Shown here: in pieces, positions 1 to 8,272 of the stretch | Layout of the letters: each line of letters begins with the position of its first letter | Position numbering within the stretch: position 1 is the stretch's first letter | DNA from: Ferrimonas marina | GTDB lineage: Bacteria; Pseudomonadota; Gammaproteobacteria; Enterobacterales; Shewanellaceae | Direction: 5' to 3' | NCBI RefSeq assembly: GCF_900129905.1 | Contig: NZ_FQXG01000004.1 | Coordinates: forward strand, 62,001-126,000 | Length of the DNA: 64,000 nt | Translations under genes and position numbers: made by a program | Notes under the pieces: generated by a model | The model's database searches: none | The model's input: only the letters and a program-made list of their open reading frames with translations | Told to the model about the DNA's origin: nothing

Positions 1-122
1 GCACCGACAACCGTTCCCGGGTGCTGTTTGAGGCCCCGGAGACCGACGAGTTCTACCTGGTGTTTGACCCAGGCCACGAAGCCCCGGCTGAAGTGGATGT
101 GGTCGAGATGCGGGAGCGCTGA
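1..122 (+). CDS. 3' end of an unidentified gene (partial)
   Basis: The window opens inside a reading frame that runs to a TGA at 120-122, giving about 39 C-terminal residues (ending VVEMRER). The tail is acidic and soluble-looking, with no motif I recognise. The stop overlaps the ATG of the next gene (TGATG), so it is probably translationally coupled and belongs to the metal-import operon that follows. Too little is present to name a family. Confidence 0.6.
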   Translation, partial: TDNRSRVLFEAPETDEFYLVFDPGHEAPAEVDVVEMRER

Positions 123-676
123 TGATGCGCGCCACGACGGTACAAAGAGTAAAACCGGATAATGGCGTCCGGGAAGGGATGTGGGTTGGCTCAGCGATAG
201 CTGGGCTGTTGCTGTTTGCGGTCACTGCCCTGCCCTTTCACCAGGCCCAATCCCACGACCATGGTCTGGCCCAACACCAGGTCTCCGACCGCGACATCGA
301 CAGTGATAATCACGCCCTGTTTGCCGAGCTGCGCATCGCCTTCGAGGAGATCCGGGACCTGTACCAGGACAACGGACAACAGTGGCCCGAGATCACCGAG
401 CTGCAGGATGAGTTCCTGCCGCCCTTCGTTGAGGACATGAGCTGGCAGCGCCAGGGCGCACACCGGTGGCAACACCTGGGTGACGGCGAGTACCTGGGCC
501 AGCCGGGTCAGGACAGCGCACCGGCGGTGCTGCTGTTGGCCGCCCAGCAGCCGGCCCAGATCTGGTTTCATCCGGCTCCCGTCGCCGGCGCCACCGACAC
601 CAACATTGATCAGCTTATCCACCAGGGCTGGAAACAGCTGGTCAACGCCCAAGCCACACCCGGCCATCATCATTGA
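122..676 (+). CDS. DUF6162-like membrane-anchored protein of a zinc-import operon
   Basis: This 184-residue protein has a short cytoplasmic N-terminus with the pattern TVQxVxPxxGxRE, one transmembrane helix at about residues 21-39, and a periplasmic part. His is frequent just after the membrane helix, and the chain ends in three His residues. The N-terminal pattern and the position directly before ABC-type metal transporter genes fit the DUF6162 family (identified from memory). A role in periplasmic metal handling is inferred. The first ATG overlaps the previous stop; a second ATG at 125 is an alternative start. The stop lies 8 bp before the ATG of the binding-protein gene. Confidence 0.6.
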   Translation: MMRATTVQRVKPDNGVREGMWVGSAIAGLLLFAVTALPFHQAQSHDHGLAQHQVSDRDIDSDNHALFAELRIAFEEIRDLYQDNGQQWPEITELQDEFLPPFVEDMSWQRQGAHRWQHLGDGEYLGQPGQDSAPAVLLLAAQQPAQIWFHPAPVAGATDTNIDQLIHQGWKQLVNAQATPGHHH

Positions 677-684
677 GAGTTGAT

Positions 685-1590
685 ATGCGTTTCTCCAAAC
701 CCTCCCTGCTGGCGGCGGTGCTGCTGCTGCCCACCCTGTTCCCCGTTACCGCCTGGGCCAAGCTCAAGGTTGGCATCACCCTGCACCCCTATTACAGCTA
801 CGTTGCTGCCGTGGTGGGTGACAAGGCCGAGATCGTGCCACTGGTGGATGCCGGCTTTAACCCCCACAACTACCTGCCTCAGCCTGGTGATCTGCGCCGC
901 CTGAGCCAGATGGACGCCATCGTAGTCAACGGCATCGGCCATGACGAGTTCGCCATGCAGGTGATCGCCTCCGCCAACCGTAGCGATCTGGCGGTGATCG
1001 AGGCCAACGTTGGCATCCCGCTGCTGCCGGCCATGGGCGCCTCCGTCGGCGACGGTGCCATCAACCCACACACCTTTGTGGGCATCGCCACCACCATCCA
1101 GAAGGTCTACACCATCGCCGCCGAACTGGGCAAACTGGACCCGGACAACGCCGCCGAATACCGCCGCAATGCCCGCGCCTACGCCCGCGAGCTGCGCCAA
1201 ATGAAGCAGGCCGCGATGAACCAGCTCAATGGCCTGGACACCCAGGGCCTCAAGGTGGCCACCACCCACAACGCCTACGGCTACCTGCTGCAGGAGTTCG
1301 GTATTGGTGTGGATGCGGTGATCGAGCCGGCCCACGGGGTCGAGCCCTCTGCCAGCCAGTTGCAAGGTACCATCGAGCGGATCCAGGCCTCCGGGGTCAA
1401 CGTGCTGTTCTACGAGCTGGACATGCCCAACCGCTTCGTCGACACCATCCAGGAGGCCACCGGCGTTCGACTCTACCAGTTCTCCCACATGACCCATGGC
1501 CCCTACGATGCCGACAAGGTGATCAAGGAGACCGGCGACAACCTGGATACCCTGGTTAAGGCGATCCACTACATTGCCGAGGCCGAGTGA
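685..1590 (+). CDS. metal ABC transporter substrate-binding protein (ZnuA/TroA family)
   Basis: This is a periplasmic cluster-9 binding protein of 301 residues. A signal peptide at residues 1-25 ends in AWA before KLKVGITLHPYYS. Candidate metal-ligand regions are His in NPHNYLP, His in NPHTF, His in EPAHGVEPS, and an acidic site in FYELDMP. A longer frame opens with TTG at 673, but the ATG at 685 gives a clean signal peptide behind a GAGAG ribosome site, so it is preferred. It delivers Zn2+ or Mn2+ to the ATPase/permease pair encoded next. Zn2+ is favoured because the His-rich neighbour is in the same operon. Its stop overlaps the next start (TGATG). Confidence 0.88.
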   Translation: MRFSKPSLLAAVLLLPTLFPVTAWAKLKVGITLHPYYSYVAAVVGDKAEIVPLVDAGFNPHNYLPQPGDLRRLSQMDAIVVNGIGHDEFAMQVIASANRSDLAVIEANVGIPLLPAMGASVGDGAINPHTFVGIATTIQKVYTIAAELGKLDPDNAAEYRRNARAYARELRQMKQAAMNQLNGLDTQGLKVATTHNAYGYLLQEFGIGVDAVIEPAHGVEPSASQLQGTIERIQASGVNVLFYELDMPNRFVDTIQEATGVRLYQFSHMTHGPYDADKVIKETGDNLDTLVKAIHYIAEAE

Positions 1591-2300
1591 TGGGACCGAG
1601 TATCGAAGTTAAGGGCCTGTCGCTGCGCTACGGCAACGACCAGATCCTGCACCCCTTCAACCACCAGTTCGACGCCGGCGGCTGTCACGTCATCATGGGG
1701 CCCAACGGCGGCGGCAAAACCTCGCTGATCCGCTCGGTACTGGGCCTGACCCCGTTCGAGGGTGAAATCAGCATCCACTGGCCACAGGGCAGCAGCGGCA
1801 AGATCGGCTACGTGCCCCAGGCGGCTGGCTTCGAGGCCAGCCTGCCGCTGACCGTGATGGATTTTGTTCTGCTCAACTGCAGCCAGCGCCCCCTGTTTGG
1901 CGGCGTGAAGCGGACCGATCGCGCGTTTGCCCTCACCCAGTTGGAGCGGGTAGGCATGGCCGACAAGGCCAAGCGCCGCATGGGCCAACTCTCCGGTGGT
2001 GAGCAGCAACGGGTGCTGTTTGCCCAGGCCCTGCTGGACAACCCGGATCTTATCGTGCTGGATGAGCCCGCCACCGGCATGGACAAGGACGGCCTGCGCT
2101 ACCTCGACCAGCTGATGATGGACCTACTTTCCGAAGGCAAAACCCTGTTGATGGTGCACCACGACATCCGTGCCGTCCGGCGCCTCGAGCAGGCCCGGGT
2201 TCACGTGATTAACCGCCGCCTGATCACCAGCGGCCACCCGGATACCGTGCTGGCACCGGAAAACATCGAAAACCTGTTTCACCCGGAGGAAGCCGCCTGA
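1590..2300 (+). CDS. metal ABC transporter ATP-binding protein
   Basis: This cytoplasmic ABC ATPase has 236 residues. It shows Walker A GPNGGGKTS at about residues 36-44, the signature LSGGEQQRV, Walker B LIVLDEPATG, and a switch His in MVHHDIR. The size and the pairing with a cluster-9 binding protein and a FecCD/ABC-3-type permease place it in the ZnuC/MntB group. The ATG at 1590 overlaps the previous TGA. A GTG one codon earlier is possible but less likely. Its own TGA overlaps the permease ATG, so the genes are translationally chained. Confidence 0.92.
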   Translation: MGPSIEVKGLSLRYGNDQILHPFNHQFDAGGCHVIMGPNGGGKTSLIRSVLGLTPFEGEISIHWPQGSSGKIGYVPQAAGFEASLPLTVMDFVLLNCSQRPLFGGVKRTDRAFALTQLERVGMADKAKRRMGQLSGGEQQRVLFAQALLDNPDLIVLDEPATGMDKDGLRYLDQLMMDLLSEGKTLLMVHHDIRAVRRLEQARVHVINRRLITSGHPDTVLAPENIENLFHPEEAA

Positions 2301-3175
2301 TGGAAAGCTTACGTCAATGGGCCCTGGCCGGCGCCGAGGCCGGTTACCTGCCGGAGAGCTTCGGCTACGCCTTTATGGTCAATGCCCTGATCGCCGCGGT
2401 GATGGTGGGCCCACTATTGGGCGGCCTCGGTACCCTGGTGATCGCCAAGCGCCTGGCCTTTTTCTCTGAAGCGGTGGGCCACGCAGCACTGACCGGCATC
2501 GCCATCGGCATTCTGCTGGGTGAACCGGCGGAGAACCCGATCATCTCGCTGTTCACCTTCTGCATGCTGTTTGCGCTGATCCTGCACTTCGTGCGTAACC
2601 GCACCGCCGTGCCCTACGACACTCTGGTGGGGGTGTTCCTGGCCATCGCCCTGGCCGGTGGCTCAGCACTGCTGATGTTCGTGGCCCGCAAGATCAACAT
2701 CCACATGCTGGAGAACGTGCTGTTCGGCTCCATCCTGACGGTCAACGACGCCGATATCCTGCTGCTGGCTCTGTGCTGTGCGGTCATCGTTGCCCTGCTG
2801 CTGCCCACCTTCAATCGCATGCTGCTGACCTGCATCAGCCCGGATCTCGCGCGGGTGCGCGGCTACAACAGCCAGTTCTACGACTACCTGTTCGTCATCA
2901 TGGTGACCCTGGTGACCATCGCGGCGGTGAAGATCGTCGGTGCGGTGCTGGTGGGGGCGCTGTTGCTGATCCCCGGCGCCACCGCCCGCCTGTTGACCAC
3001 CAACATGGGCAGCTTCGTGCGCCTGTCGGCGCTGCTGGCCACCATCGCCTGCGTCGGTGGCATCTACCTGCCGATGGCGATGGAGATACCGGTGCCCTCC
3101 GGTGCCGCCATCATCCTGATCAGCGCCTTGTTCTTTATCAGTGCCAACCTGTACAAGATTGGAGTGAAATCCTGA
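2300..3175 (+). CDS. metal ABC transporter permease (ABC-3 family)
   Basis: This inner-membrane protein of 291 residues has about eight hydrophobic helices. It carries the family-typical early segment GPLLGGLGTLVIAKRLAFFSE followed by AVGHAALTGIAIG, and a late KIVGAVLVGALLLIPGATARL helix pair. It forms the channel of the importer with the preceding ATPase. The start overlaps the ATPase stop (TGATG), and its stop overlaps the start of the next gene in the same way. The permeases of Zn (ZnuB) and Mn systems are not distinguishable by eye here. Confidence 0.9.
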   Translation: MESLRQWALAGAEAGYLPESFGYAFMVNALIAAVMVGPLLGGLGTLVIAKRLAFFSEAVGHAALTGIAIGILLGEPAENPIISLFTFCMLFALILHFVRNRTAVPYDTLVGVFLAIALAGGSALLMFVARKINIHMLENVLFGSILTVNDADILLLALCCAVIVALLLPTFNRMLLTCISPDLARVRGYNSQFYDYLFVIMVTLVTIAAVKIVGAVLVGALLLIPGATARLLTTNMGSFVRLSALLATIACVGGIYLPMAMEIPVPSGAAIILISALFFISANLYKIGVKS

Positions 3176-4050
3176 TGAAACGTCTGTTTACCCTGTTGTG
3201 CATGCTATTGGCGCCGCTGACGGCCATGGCAGAGCAAGCGAAGCACCACAGCGTACTGACCGGCTTGCCGGTCAACTATATGCTGGCCTCCCAGCTGCTG
3301 GAAGGCACCGACGCCGAGGTAAAGTACCTGCCACCGAGCCGATATGGCATGCATCGAATGGCCAACTGGCTGGATGGTCAGGGGCAGCAAACAGTGCAAA
3401 GCGCCGCCTCCGAGGCCGATGCGGTCATTACCCTGGCCGCCGCCTGGCCCCAGGACCCGCTGTTCCGCTACGCTCGCGCCCACAACATCCGCCTGGTGGA
3501 GATCGACGCCAGCCAGACCATCGGCCCCCGCGCCCAGAGTGTGGCGGTACTGCCCGGCAACAACGGCCAGCCCTCCCCCTACGTCTGGCTCAATCCCGCC
3601 AACCTGGCGCAGATGAACACCATCGTGGCGATGGATCTGCAACGCCTTTGGCCTCAGCACCAGGCCACCATCCGCGCCAACCGTGCCAAGCTCAACCAGG
3701 CGATCCTGTCGATGCAACAGCGCCAGGCAATGCAGTTGATGGAAGCAGAGATCGACTCGGTGATCCTGCTGGATGAGCCGATGGAAGACTTTGCCGCTGG
3801 CCACCAGCTGTTCGTTCACCACCGTCAGTTCGGCTCCGAGCTGGAGTGGAGTGATGCCCAGTCCCAGGCCCTGGTTCAGGCTCTTGAGGACGATCCGGAA
3901 GCGGTGATCCTGATGACCCGTCGTGCCAGTGGCAAACTCAACGGCCTGCTGCCGGAGGGTACCCGTGTGCTGCAGATAGACGCCCTGGACCGCTGGGGTC
4001 GCGGCATCGACAACGCCGATCCCCTAGCCCGCTGGGCACTGCCGTTGTAA
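3175..4050 (+). CDS. second, degenerate metal-binding-protein-like periplasmic protein
   Basis: This 291-residue protein has a signal peptide (residues 1-19, ending TAMA). Its fold cues resemble cluster-9 binding proteins: a WLNPANLAQM element where the family normally has an H-x-WLDP motif. The usual His before the Trp is Tyr (SPYVWLNP), and other expected His ligands are not evident. It is the last gene of the importer operon, overlapping the permease stop. A longer frame reading back to 2773 is only the permease read in another frame. It may be an accessory chaperone or adaptor rather than a classical metal receptor; this is inference. Confidence 0.7.
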   Translation: MKRLFTLLCMLLAPLTAMAEQAKHHSVLTGLPVNYMLASQLLEGTDAEVKYLPPSRYGMHRMANWLDGQGQQTVQSAASEADAVITLAAAWPQDPLFRYARAHNIRLVEIDASQTIGPRAQSVAVLPGNNGQPSPYVWLNPANLAQMNTIVAMDLQRLWPQHQATIRANRAKLNQAILSMQQRQAMQLMEAEIDSVILLDEPMEDFAAGHQLFVHHRQFGSELEWSDAQSQALVQALEDDPEAVILMTRRASGKLNGLLPEGTRVLQIDALDRWGRGIDNADPLARWALPL

Positions 4051-4403
4051 CAGGGCTGCCGCCCTGCTGGGTGCCAAGGTTTCCCCTAGCACTATGTGCC
4101 ATAGGTGTTTCCCTGGCGCCCAGTTTCTTTACCGCTTTTAGTTCCCACGTCAGGGGCTCCGCCCCCGACACCCCCTTGCCTCCAGTCGGTGCTTCTCCTC
4201 GCTCGCTACCAACGAGACTGCGGTACCGGCCAGAGTCGGCACCCCTGCCTCCGCTGGCCTTTCGGGCCATCCAGGCCCTCAACCTAGTCTCATTGGGCTC
4301 ACTCGGGCACCTCTAAGTCGGCGCAAGATCCGTGTGCCACCATTACTTTATGAGCCTGAACCCCGACTAAAAGGGACCTTGTAGGTAATCTTTCCGCGAA
4401 AAG
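4051..4403. other. gene-free GC-rich intergenic stretch
   Basis: About 350 bp lie between the importer operon and the fklB terminator. Short frames on both strands here have no ribosome site or recognisable protein. The stretch has several GC-rich self-complementary patches, for example GTC-GGGGC/GCCCC-GAC at 4149-4169. It reads like a non-coding repeat or decayed sequence rather than a gene. I see no RNA gene that I can name in it. Confidence 0.5.
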
Positions 4404-4450
4404 AAAACAAAAAAGCCGTCGCCTCCTTTTAAGAGCGCGACGGCTTTTTC
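4404..4450. terminator. intrinsic terminator, bidirectional
   Basis: Stem GCCGTCGC (4415-4422) pairs with GCGACGGC (4437-4444). It has an A-run on the left and a T-run on the right, so it can end fklB on the minus strand and any leftward-facing plus transcript. Confidence 0.85.
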
Positions 4451-4467
4451 TTGCTACAAGATACCCT

Positions 4468-5079
4468 TTACAGGATCTCCAGCAGCTCCACTTCGAACAC
4501 CAGGGCGGCGTACGGCGGGATAGCACCACCAGCACCTTGCTCGCCGTAGGCCAGGTTGTGCGGGATGTACAGCTTGACCTTGGTGCCAACCGGCATGGTC
4601 TGCAGGGCTTCGGTCCAGCCAGCGATCACGCCGCCAACCGGGAAGTCAGCCGGCTGGCCACGCTCTACGGAGCTGTCGAACACACGGCCATCGGTGAAGG
4701 TACCGTGGTAGTGGCAGCGAACAGTAGATTCGCGGGTCGGCTTCTCGCCTTCACCCTGCTTCAGAACCTCGATCTGCAGGCCAGACTCGGTCACGGTCAC
4801 TTCGTCACGCTTGGCGTTCTCAGCCAGGAAGGCTTCGCCTTCGGCAGCGGCGGCCTTGGCCTTGGCTTCCTGCTCGGCTTTCAGACGCTCGGAGATCACG
4901 GCGAAGGCCTGTTGCAGCTCTTCTTGCGGTACCTGGCTGTCAACGCCGCTCATGGCGTCGGCCAGACCGGCCTGTACAGAAGCGATGTCTACGCCTTCAA
5001 AGCTCTGGCTGGCCAGTTGCTCACCCATCTGGCGGCCAACACCGTAGCTCACCTTCTTCTCAACAGAATCAAAACTCAT
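4468..5079 (-). CDS. fklB: FKBP-type peptidyl-prolyl isomerase FklB (FKBP22)
   Basis: This 203-residue protein is close to the 206 residues of E. coli FklB. An N-terminal helical dimerisation domain (about 1-90, rich in Ala/Glu/Lys) is followed by an FKBP domain. Recognisable elements are TESGLQIEVLKQGEGEKP, GRVFDSSVERGQPADFPVGGVI, IPHNLAYGEQGAG and the end ALVFEVELLEIL, which matches the E. coli C-terminus. There is no signal peptide, so it is cytosolic. It catalyses cis-trans isomerisation of X-Pro bonds and acts as a folding helper. It is a single-gene unit with its own terminator; the next gene upstream (the M48 protease) is also on the minus strand. Confidence 0.93.
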   Translation of the reverse strand: MSFDSVEKKVSYGVGRQMGEQLASQSFEGVDIASVQAGLADAMSGVDSQVPQEELQQAFAVISERLKAEQEAKAKAAAAEGEAFLAENAKRDEVTVTESGLQIEVLKQGEGEKPTRESTVRCHYHGTFTDGRVFDSSVERGQPADFPVGGVIAGWTEALQTMPVGTKVKLYIPHNLAYGEQGAGGAIPPYAALVFEVELLEIL

Positions 5080-5171
5080 TAGAGGTTCCCTAAATTAGGA
5101 CGGAGTAAAGGCGGCAAGTGTACCACCGAATCCCCCTAAGCTCCCGACAATTCCGCCCAACTAAGCCCAAC

Positions 5172-5990
5172 TCAGCCCGGAGGCTGACATTGGGGCTGGT
5201 GACCCGCCTGCCTTGCCGCCTGGTACCACTGCTGGGCCTGGTTCTGTCGATATCTCAACTCGCTGATGCGGCTGTCGTGGGAGGGGTGGGTGGACAGCAT
5301 CTCCGGTGGCGCGCCACCGCCTGAAGCCTTGGCCATGTTTTGCCACAGGCTCACCGAGGCGCTGGGGTTGAAGCCGGCACGGGCCATCAGCTCCAGGCCG
5401 ATGATGTCCGACTCAAGCTCCTGTTCGCGACCGAACGGCAGGATGATCCCCACCTGGGCGCCCATGCCGAGGCCAGCCATGATCATATCGGAGTTATCAA
5501 CCCCACCGGCGCCCAGCGCCACCGAGGCGATCTGCAATCCGGCGTTGGTCATCTGGCCGCGGGAAACCTGTTCGTTACCGTGGTTGGCCAGCACGTGGCC
5601 GATCTCATGGCCCATTACCGCCGCCAGCTGGTCCTGGGTCTTAGCCACCTTGAGCAGCCCGGTATAAACACCGATGTGACCGCCGGGCAGGGCAAAGGCG
5701 TTGACCTGGTCGGAGTCAAACACCACCACCTCCCAGGTCTCCACCTGCTCAGGGTCGATCGCCGCCAGGTGCTGAGCCTCGGTCAGGGCATCGGCAATAC
5801 AGCTGACGTAACGATTGGTGGCAGCATCCTTGGAGATGGTCTCCTGCTGCTTGATCTGCTCAAACGACTGCGCCCCCATCTGGCGCATCTCATCCGGTGA
5901 GAACAGCAGCATCTGCCCCCGACCGGTGGGGGATTGCGTGCTGCACGCCGCCAGCATCAGCGACAACGCGCACAGGACTGTTCGCTTCAT
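5172..5990 (-). CDS. M48-family metalloprotease lipoprotein (LoiP/YcaL-like)
   Basis: This 272-residue protein has a lipoprotein signal ending LAAC (Cys at residue 16). The zinc protease motif HEIGH (in MGHEIGHVLANH) has a downstream third-ligand Glu in ESDIIGLELMARAGF. The catalytic domain covers about residues 60-240, and the C-terminal tail is Gln-rich. It fits the small outer-membrane-associated Oma1/LoiP-type proteases that trim misfolded envelope proteins. E. coli LoiP has a similar length. The gene stands alone, about 90 bp upstream of fklB. The exact orthologue (LoiP, YcaL or BepA-like without TPR) cannot be settled by eye. Confidence 0.88.
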   Translation of the reverse strand: MKRTVLCALSLMLAACSTQSPTGRGQMLLFSPDEMRQMGAQSFEQIKQQETISKDAATNRYVSCIADALTEAQHLAAIDPEQVETWEVVVFDSDQVNAFALPGGHIGVYTGLLKVAKTQDQLAAVMGHEIGHVLANHGNEQVSRGQMTNAGLQIASVALGAGGVDNSDMIMAGLGMGAQVGIILPFGREQELESDIIGLELMARAGFNPSASVSLWQNMAKASGGGAPPEMLSTHPSHDSRISELRYRQNQAQQWYQAARQAGHQPQCQPPG

Positions 5991-6061
5991 CCTTCCTCCT
6001 TGGGATTCAACTTAACTCCGTGACGGTTCCAGTGTGCCAGCGCCGGCCACAGAAACAAAGC

Positions 6062-6083
6062 GGGGACACCCTATGGTGTCCCC
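6062..6083. terminator. stem-loop downstream of S9 peptidase gene
   Basis: A perfect 9-bp stem GGGGACACC / GGTGTCCCC with a CTAT loop lies just after the stop at 6089. On the minus strand it is followed by a T-rich but interrupted stretch, so it may be a terminator or an mRNA 3' stabiliser. Confidence 0.55.
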
Positions 6084-6088
6084 TCTGC

Positions 6089-8038
6089 TCACAGCTTCAG
6101 GTGCTGCTCTAAAAAGCCCAACAGCTCGGCGTACATCTCGGCCCGATTGTCCTCGTTGTAGAAGCCGTGGCCCTCTTTCTCCATCACCATCCACTCGTAG
6201 GGGTAATCGATCGCCTCCAGGCCATCGCGCAGGGCGTAGGCGTGCTCAATCGGCGCCCGCACATCCTCTTTGCCGTGGATGATCATCACCGCCGCCTTGA
6301 GCTTGTCCAGGTGGTGGATCGGGCTAAAGGCACGCAGCTGTTCCTTGTCAGAGCCCAGGTACTTGTCGAGGATCTTCATCCCCATGGTGCTCTCAGTGGT
6401 GTCGCCCTTCTTGAACATCAGCTCCATGTCGTAGATGCCGACAAAGCCCACGCTGCAGGCAAACAGCTCCGGTGCCAACACCGCCGATTGCAGTGCCGAA
6501 TAGCCACCAAAGGAGGCGCCGTAGATGCAGATCCGCTCCGGATCGGCAATGCCCTGGGCTATCACGTACTCGGTGGCATCGATGATGTCGTACTGGATCT
6601 CCTGCCCCCACTTGCGATAGCCCGACTCCTCAAACGCCTTGCCATAACCGCCAGAGCCGCGGAAATTGACCTGCAGTACCGCCATGCCCCGGCTGGCCAG
6701 CAGCTGAGTCTCCGGGTTGTAGCCCCACTCATCCCGCGGACCGTGTGGGCCGCCATGGGGGTTGACCACCAGCGGCAGCTTCTCCGCCTTGGCCCCGTTC
6801 GGCAGGGTCAGGTAGCCGTGGATCTCCACCCCATCCCGGGTGGTCAGGCTGATCGGCTTGACCTGGGCGGACTGCGTCGGCTTCACCCAGGGACGTGCGG
6901 CGGTCAGGTGACGCACCGTGTTATTGCTGCCGTCATACAGATAGAAGGTACCCGGATCCTGGGCGCTGTAGCTGACCACGATCGCCTTGCTGCCATCCGC
7001 CGTGGTGCTGGTGATGCGCACCTGATGATCCGGAAAGGCCGCATCCAGGCCACGCATCAGCTGGGCTTCCCGGGCCTCGTTATCGATGTAGACCACCTCG
7101 GACACATCCGGCATCACCTCCAGGCCATACAGCTTGCGGCCATCGGCGCTGAGATAGAAGTCACTGGGATCCACCCGTTCATCCCGGTAAAGCAGCTCAC
7201 GGCTGCCATCGCGCATGTCCATCAGGTAGAGGCCCAGCCGGCTCTCACCAGCCCGGTCCAGTGCATAGACCCGATGCTCGTCGGCAAAGGCCAGCGGGGA
7301 AAAATCGAAATCACTGTCCGCCGCCTTGGATTGAGCCACCAGCCGCCACTCCGCTTTGTCGTCTTCGCGGTAGTAGATCTCCAGTTGATCCTTGTCATTG
7401 AGGCCAAAGCTAAAGCGGGCCCGGCCCTGGTGATCGGTCAGGAAGCTGCCGTGGGGCACGGGCGCCCGGGCAACCTGCTTCTTACGACCGCTGTAGATGT
7501 TGACCTTGTAGAGGGTGGGTTTGGGGTTCTTCCCCTCCAGGAAGGGCGTGGAGGCGATCAGCACCGATTTGGGCTCGTCCGGCAGCAGGTCAACCACCTG
7601 GCCGGAGCCCATGGTGGCGTTACGCCGGCCAACGTGGCTGGACAGCCCGCTATTGCCGGCATTGACGCCAAAGATGTTCTTCTTGCGCTTGCCATTGACG
7701 TTCACCGCCAGCCACTCGCCGTTGCTGCGCGGCTGCTCGTACCAACTGGAGAAGGTTTCCAGCCGGAAGATCACCCGCTCGTCATTGGCCCAGTGGTACG
7801 CCCCAACCTGGTTGTTGCCATCCAACTTGGCCAGGTAGGTGGGCTTAAGGGTATCAGCCGCCAGGATCGCCAGCACGTTCTTGCCTTCGTGCGGGGTGAT
7901 CACCGCCAGATGCTTGCCATCCGGCGAGATCTTTACCGAGTGAAATTGACTGTTTTTACTGAAATGCTCAATCTCAGCCGGCGCAGCCTGGATACCCCAG
8001 GCCAGAATCACCAGCAAGAGCGATAAAATTCGCTGCAT
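6089..8038 (-). CDS. secreted S9-family (prolyl oligopeptidase-type) peptidase, copy 1
   Basis: This 649-residue protein has a signal peptide (residues 1-18) followed by a beta-propeller-like region (about 25-390) containing KISPDGKHLAVITP. A C-terminal alpha/beta hydrolase domain begins near NPHGGPHGPRD. The catalytic triad is Ser509 in GASFGGYS, Asp592 in GKEDVRAP and His624 in KEGHGFYN (positions approximate). Family knowledge predicts hydrolysis of oligopeptides outside the cytoplasm. The frame extends 10 codons upstream, but ATG 8038 sits behind an excellent AAGGAGG site and starts the signal peptide. It is paralogous to the gene at 8972-10930. Confidence 0.9.
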   Translation of the reverse strand: MQRILSLLLVILAWGIQAAPAEIEHFSKNSQFHSVKISPDGKHLAVITPHEGKNVLAILAADTLKPTYLAKLDGNNQVGAYHWANDERVIFRLETFSSWYEQPRSNGEWLAVNVNGKRKKNIFGVNAGNSGLSSHVGRRNATMGSGQVVDLLPDEPKSVLIASTPFLEGKNPKPTLYKVNIYSGRKKQVARAPVPHGSFLTDHQGRARFSFGLNDKDQLEIYYREDDKAEWRLVAQSKAADSDFDFSPLAFADEHRVYALDRAGESRLGLYLMDMRDGSRELLYRDERVDPSDFYLSADGRKLYGLEVMPDVSEVVYIDNEAREAQLMRGLDAAFPDHQVRITSTTADGSKAIVVSYSAQDPGTFYLYDGSNNTVRHLTAARPWVKPTQSAQVKPISLTTRDGVEIHGYLTLPNGAKAEKLPLVVNPHGGPHGPRDEWGYNPETQLLASRGMAVLQVNFRGSGGYGKAFEESGYRKWGQEIQYDIIDATEYVIAQGIADPERICIYGASFGGYSALQSAVLAPELFACSVGFVGIYDMELMFKKGDTTESTMGMKILDKYLGSDKEQLRAFSPIHHLDKLKAAVMIIHGKEDVRAPIEHAYALRDGLEAIDYPYEWMVMEKEGHGFYNEDNRAEMYAELLGFLEQHLKL

Positions 8039-8272
8039 AGGAACCTCCTTTTCCTTTGGTGGCACCATGCTAACACCAGAATTTATCTCACTAAAGACAG
8101 TAAGTTACTGTCGATATGACCCTCCAATACTCAGATCCCTGAAGCACCAGCCACAGCCAGCCACTCACACCAGGCCACAATGTTAAATTGGTGAATTAAT
8201 CTACACTTTGCTGCGCTGTCTGGATAAACCACCGAGGCTGGCCAGTATTGGCAGCCAGTAAGGAGAACTGGG

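Noticed and set aside
2773-3174. N-terminal 134 codons of a frame running into the second binding-protein-like gene
   Set aside because: It lies within the permease gene in another frame; the real start with signal peptide is ATG 3175.
4071-4316. 81- and 60-codon frames in the gene-free stretch
   Set aside because: No ribosome site, Pro/Arg-rich random composition and no recognisable motif.
6167-8026. 619-codon frame antisense to S9 peptidase copy 1
   Set aside because: Shadow of the peptidase gene; composition is that of antisense coding DNA.
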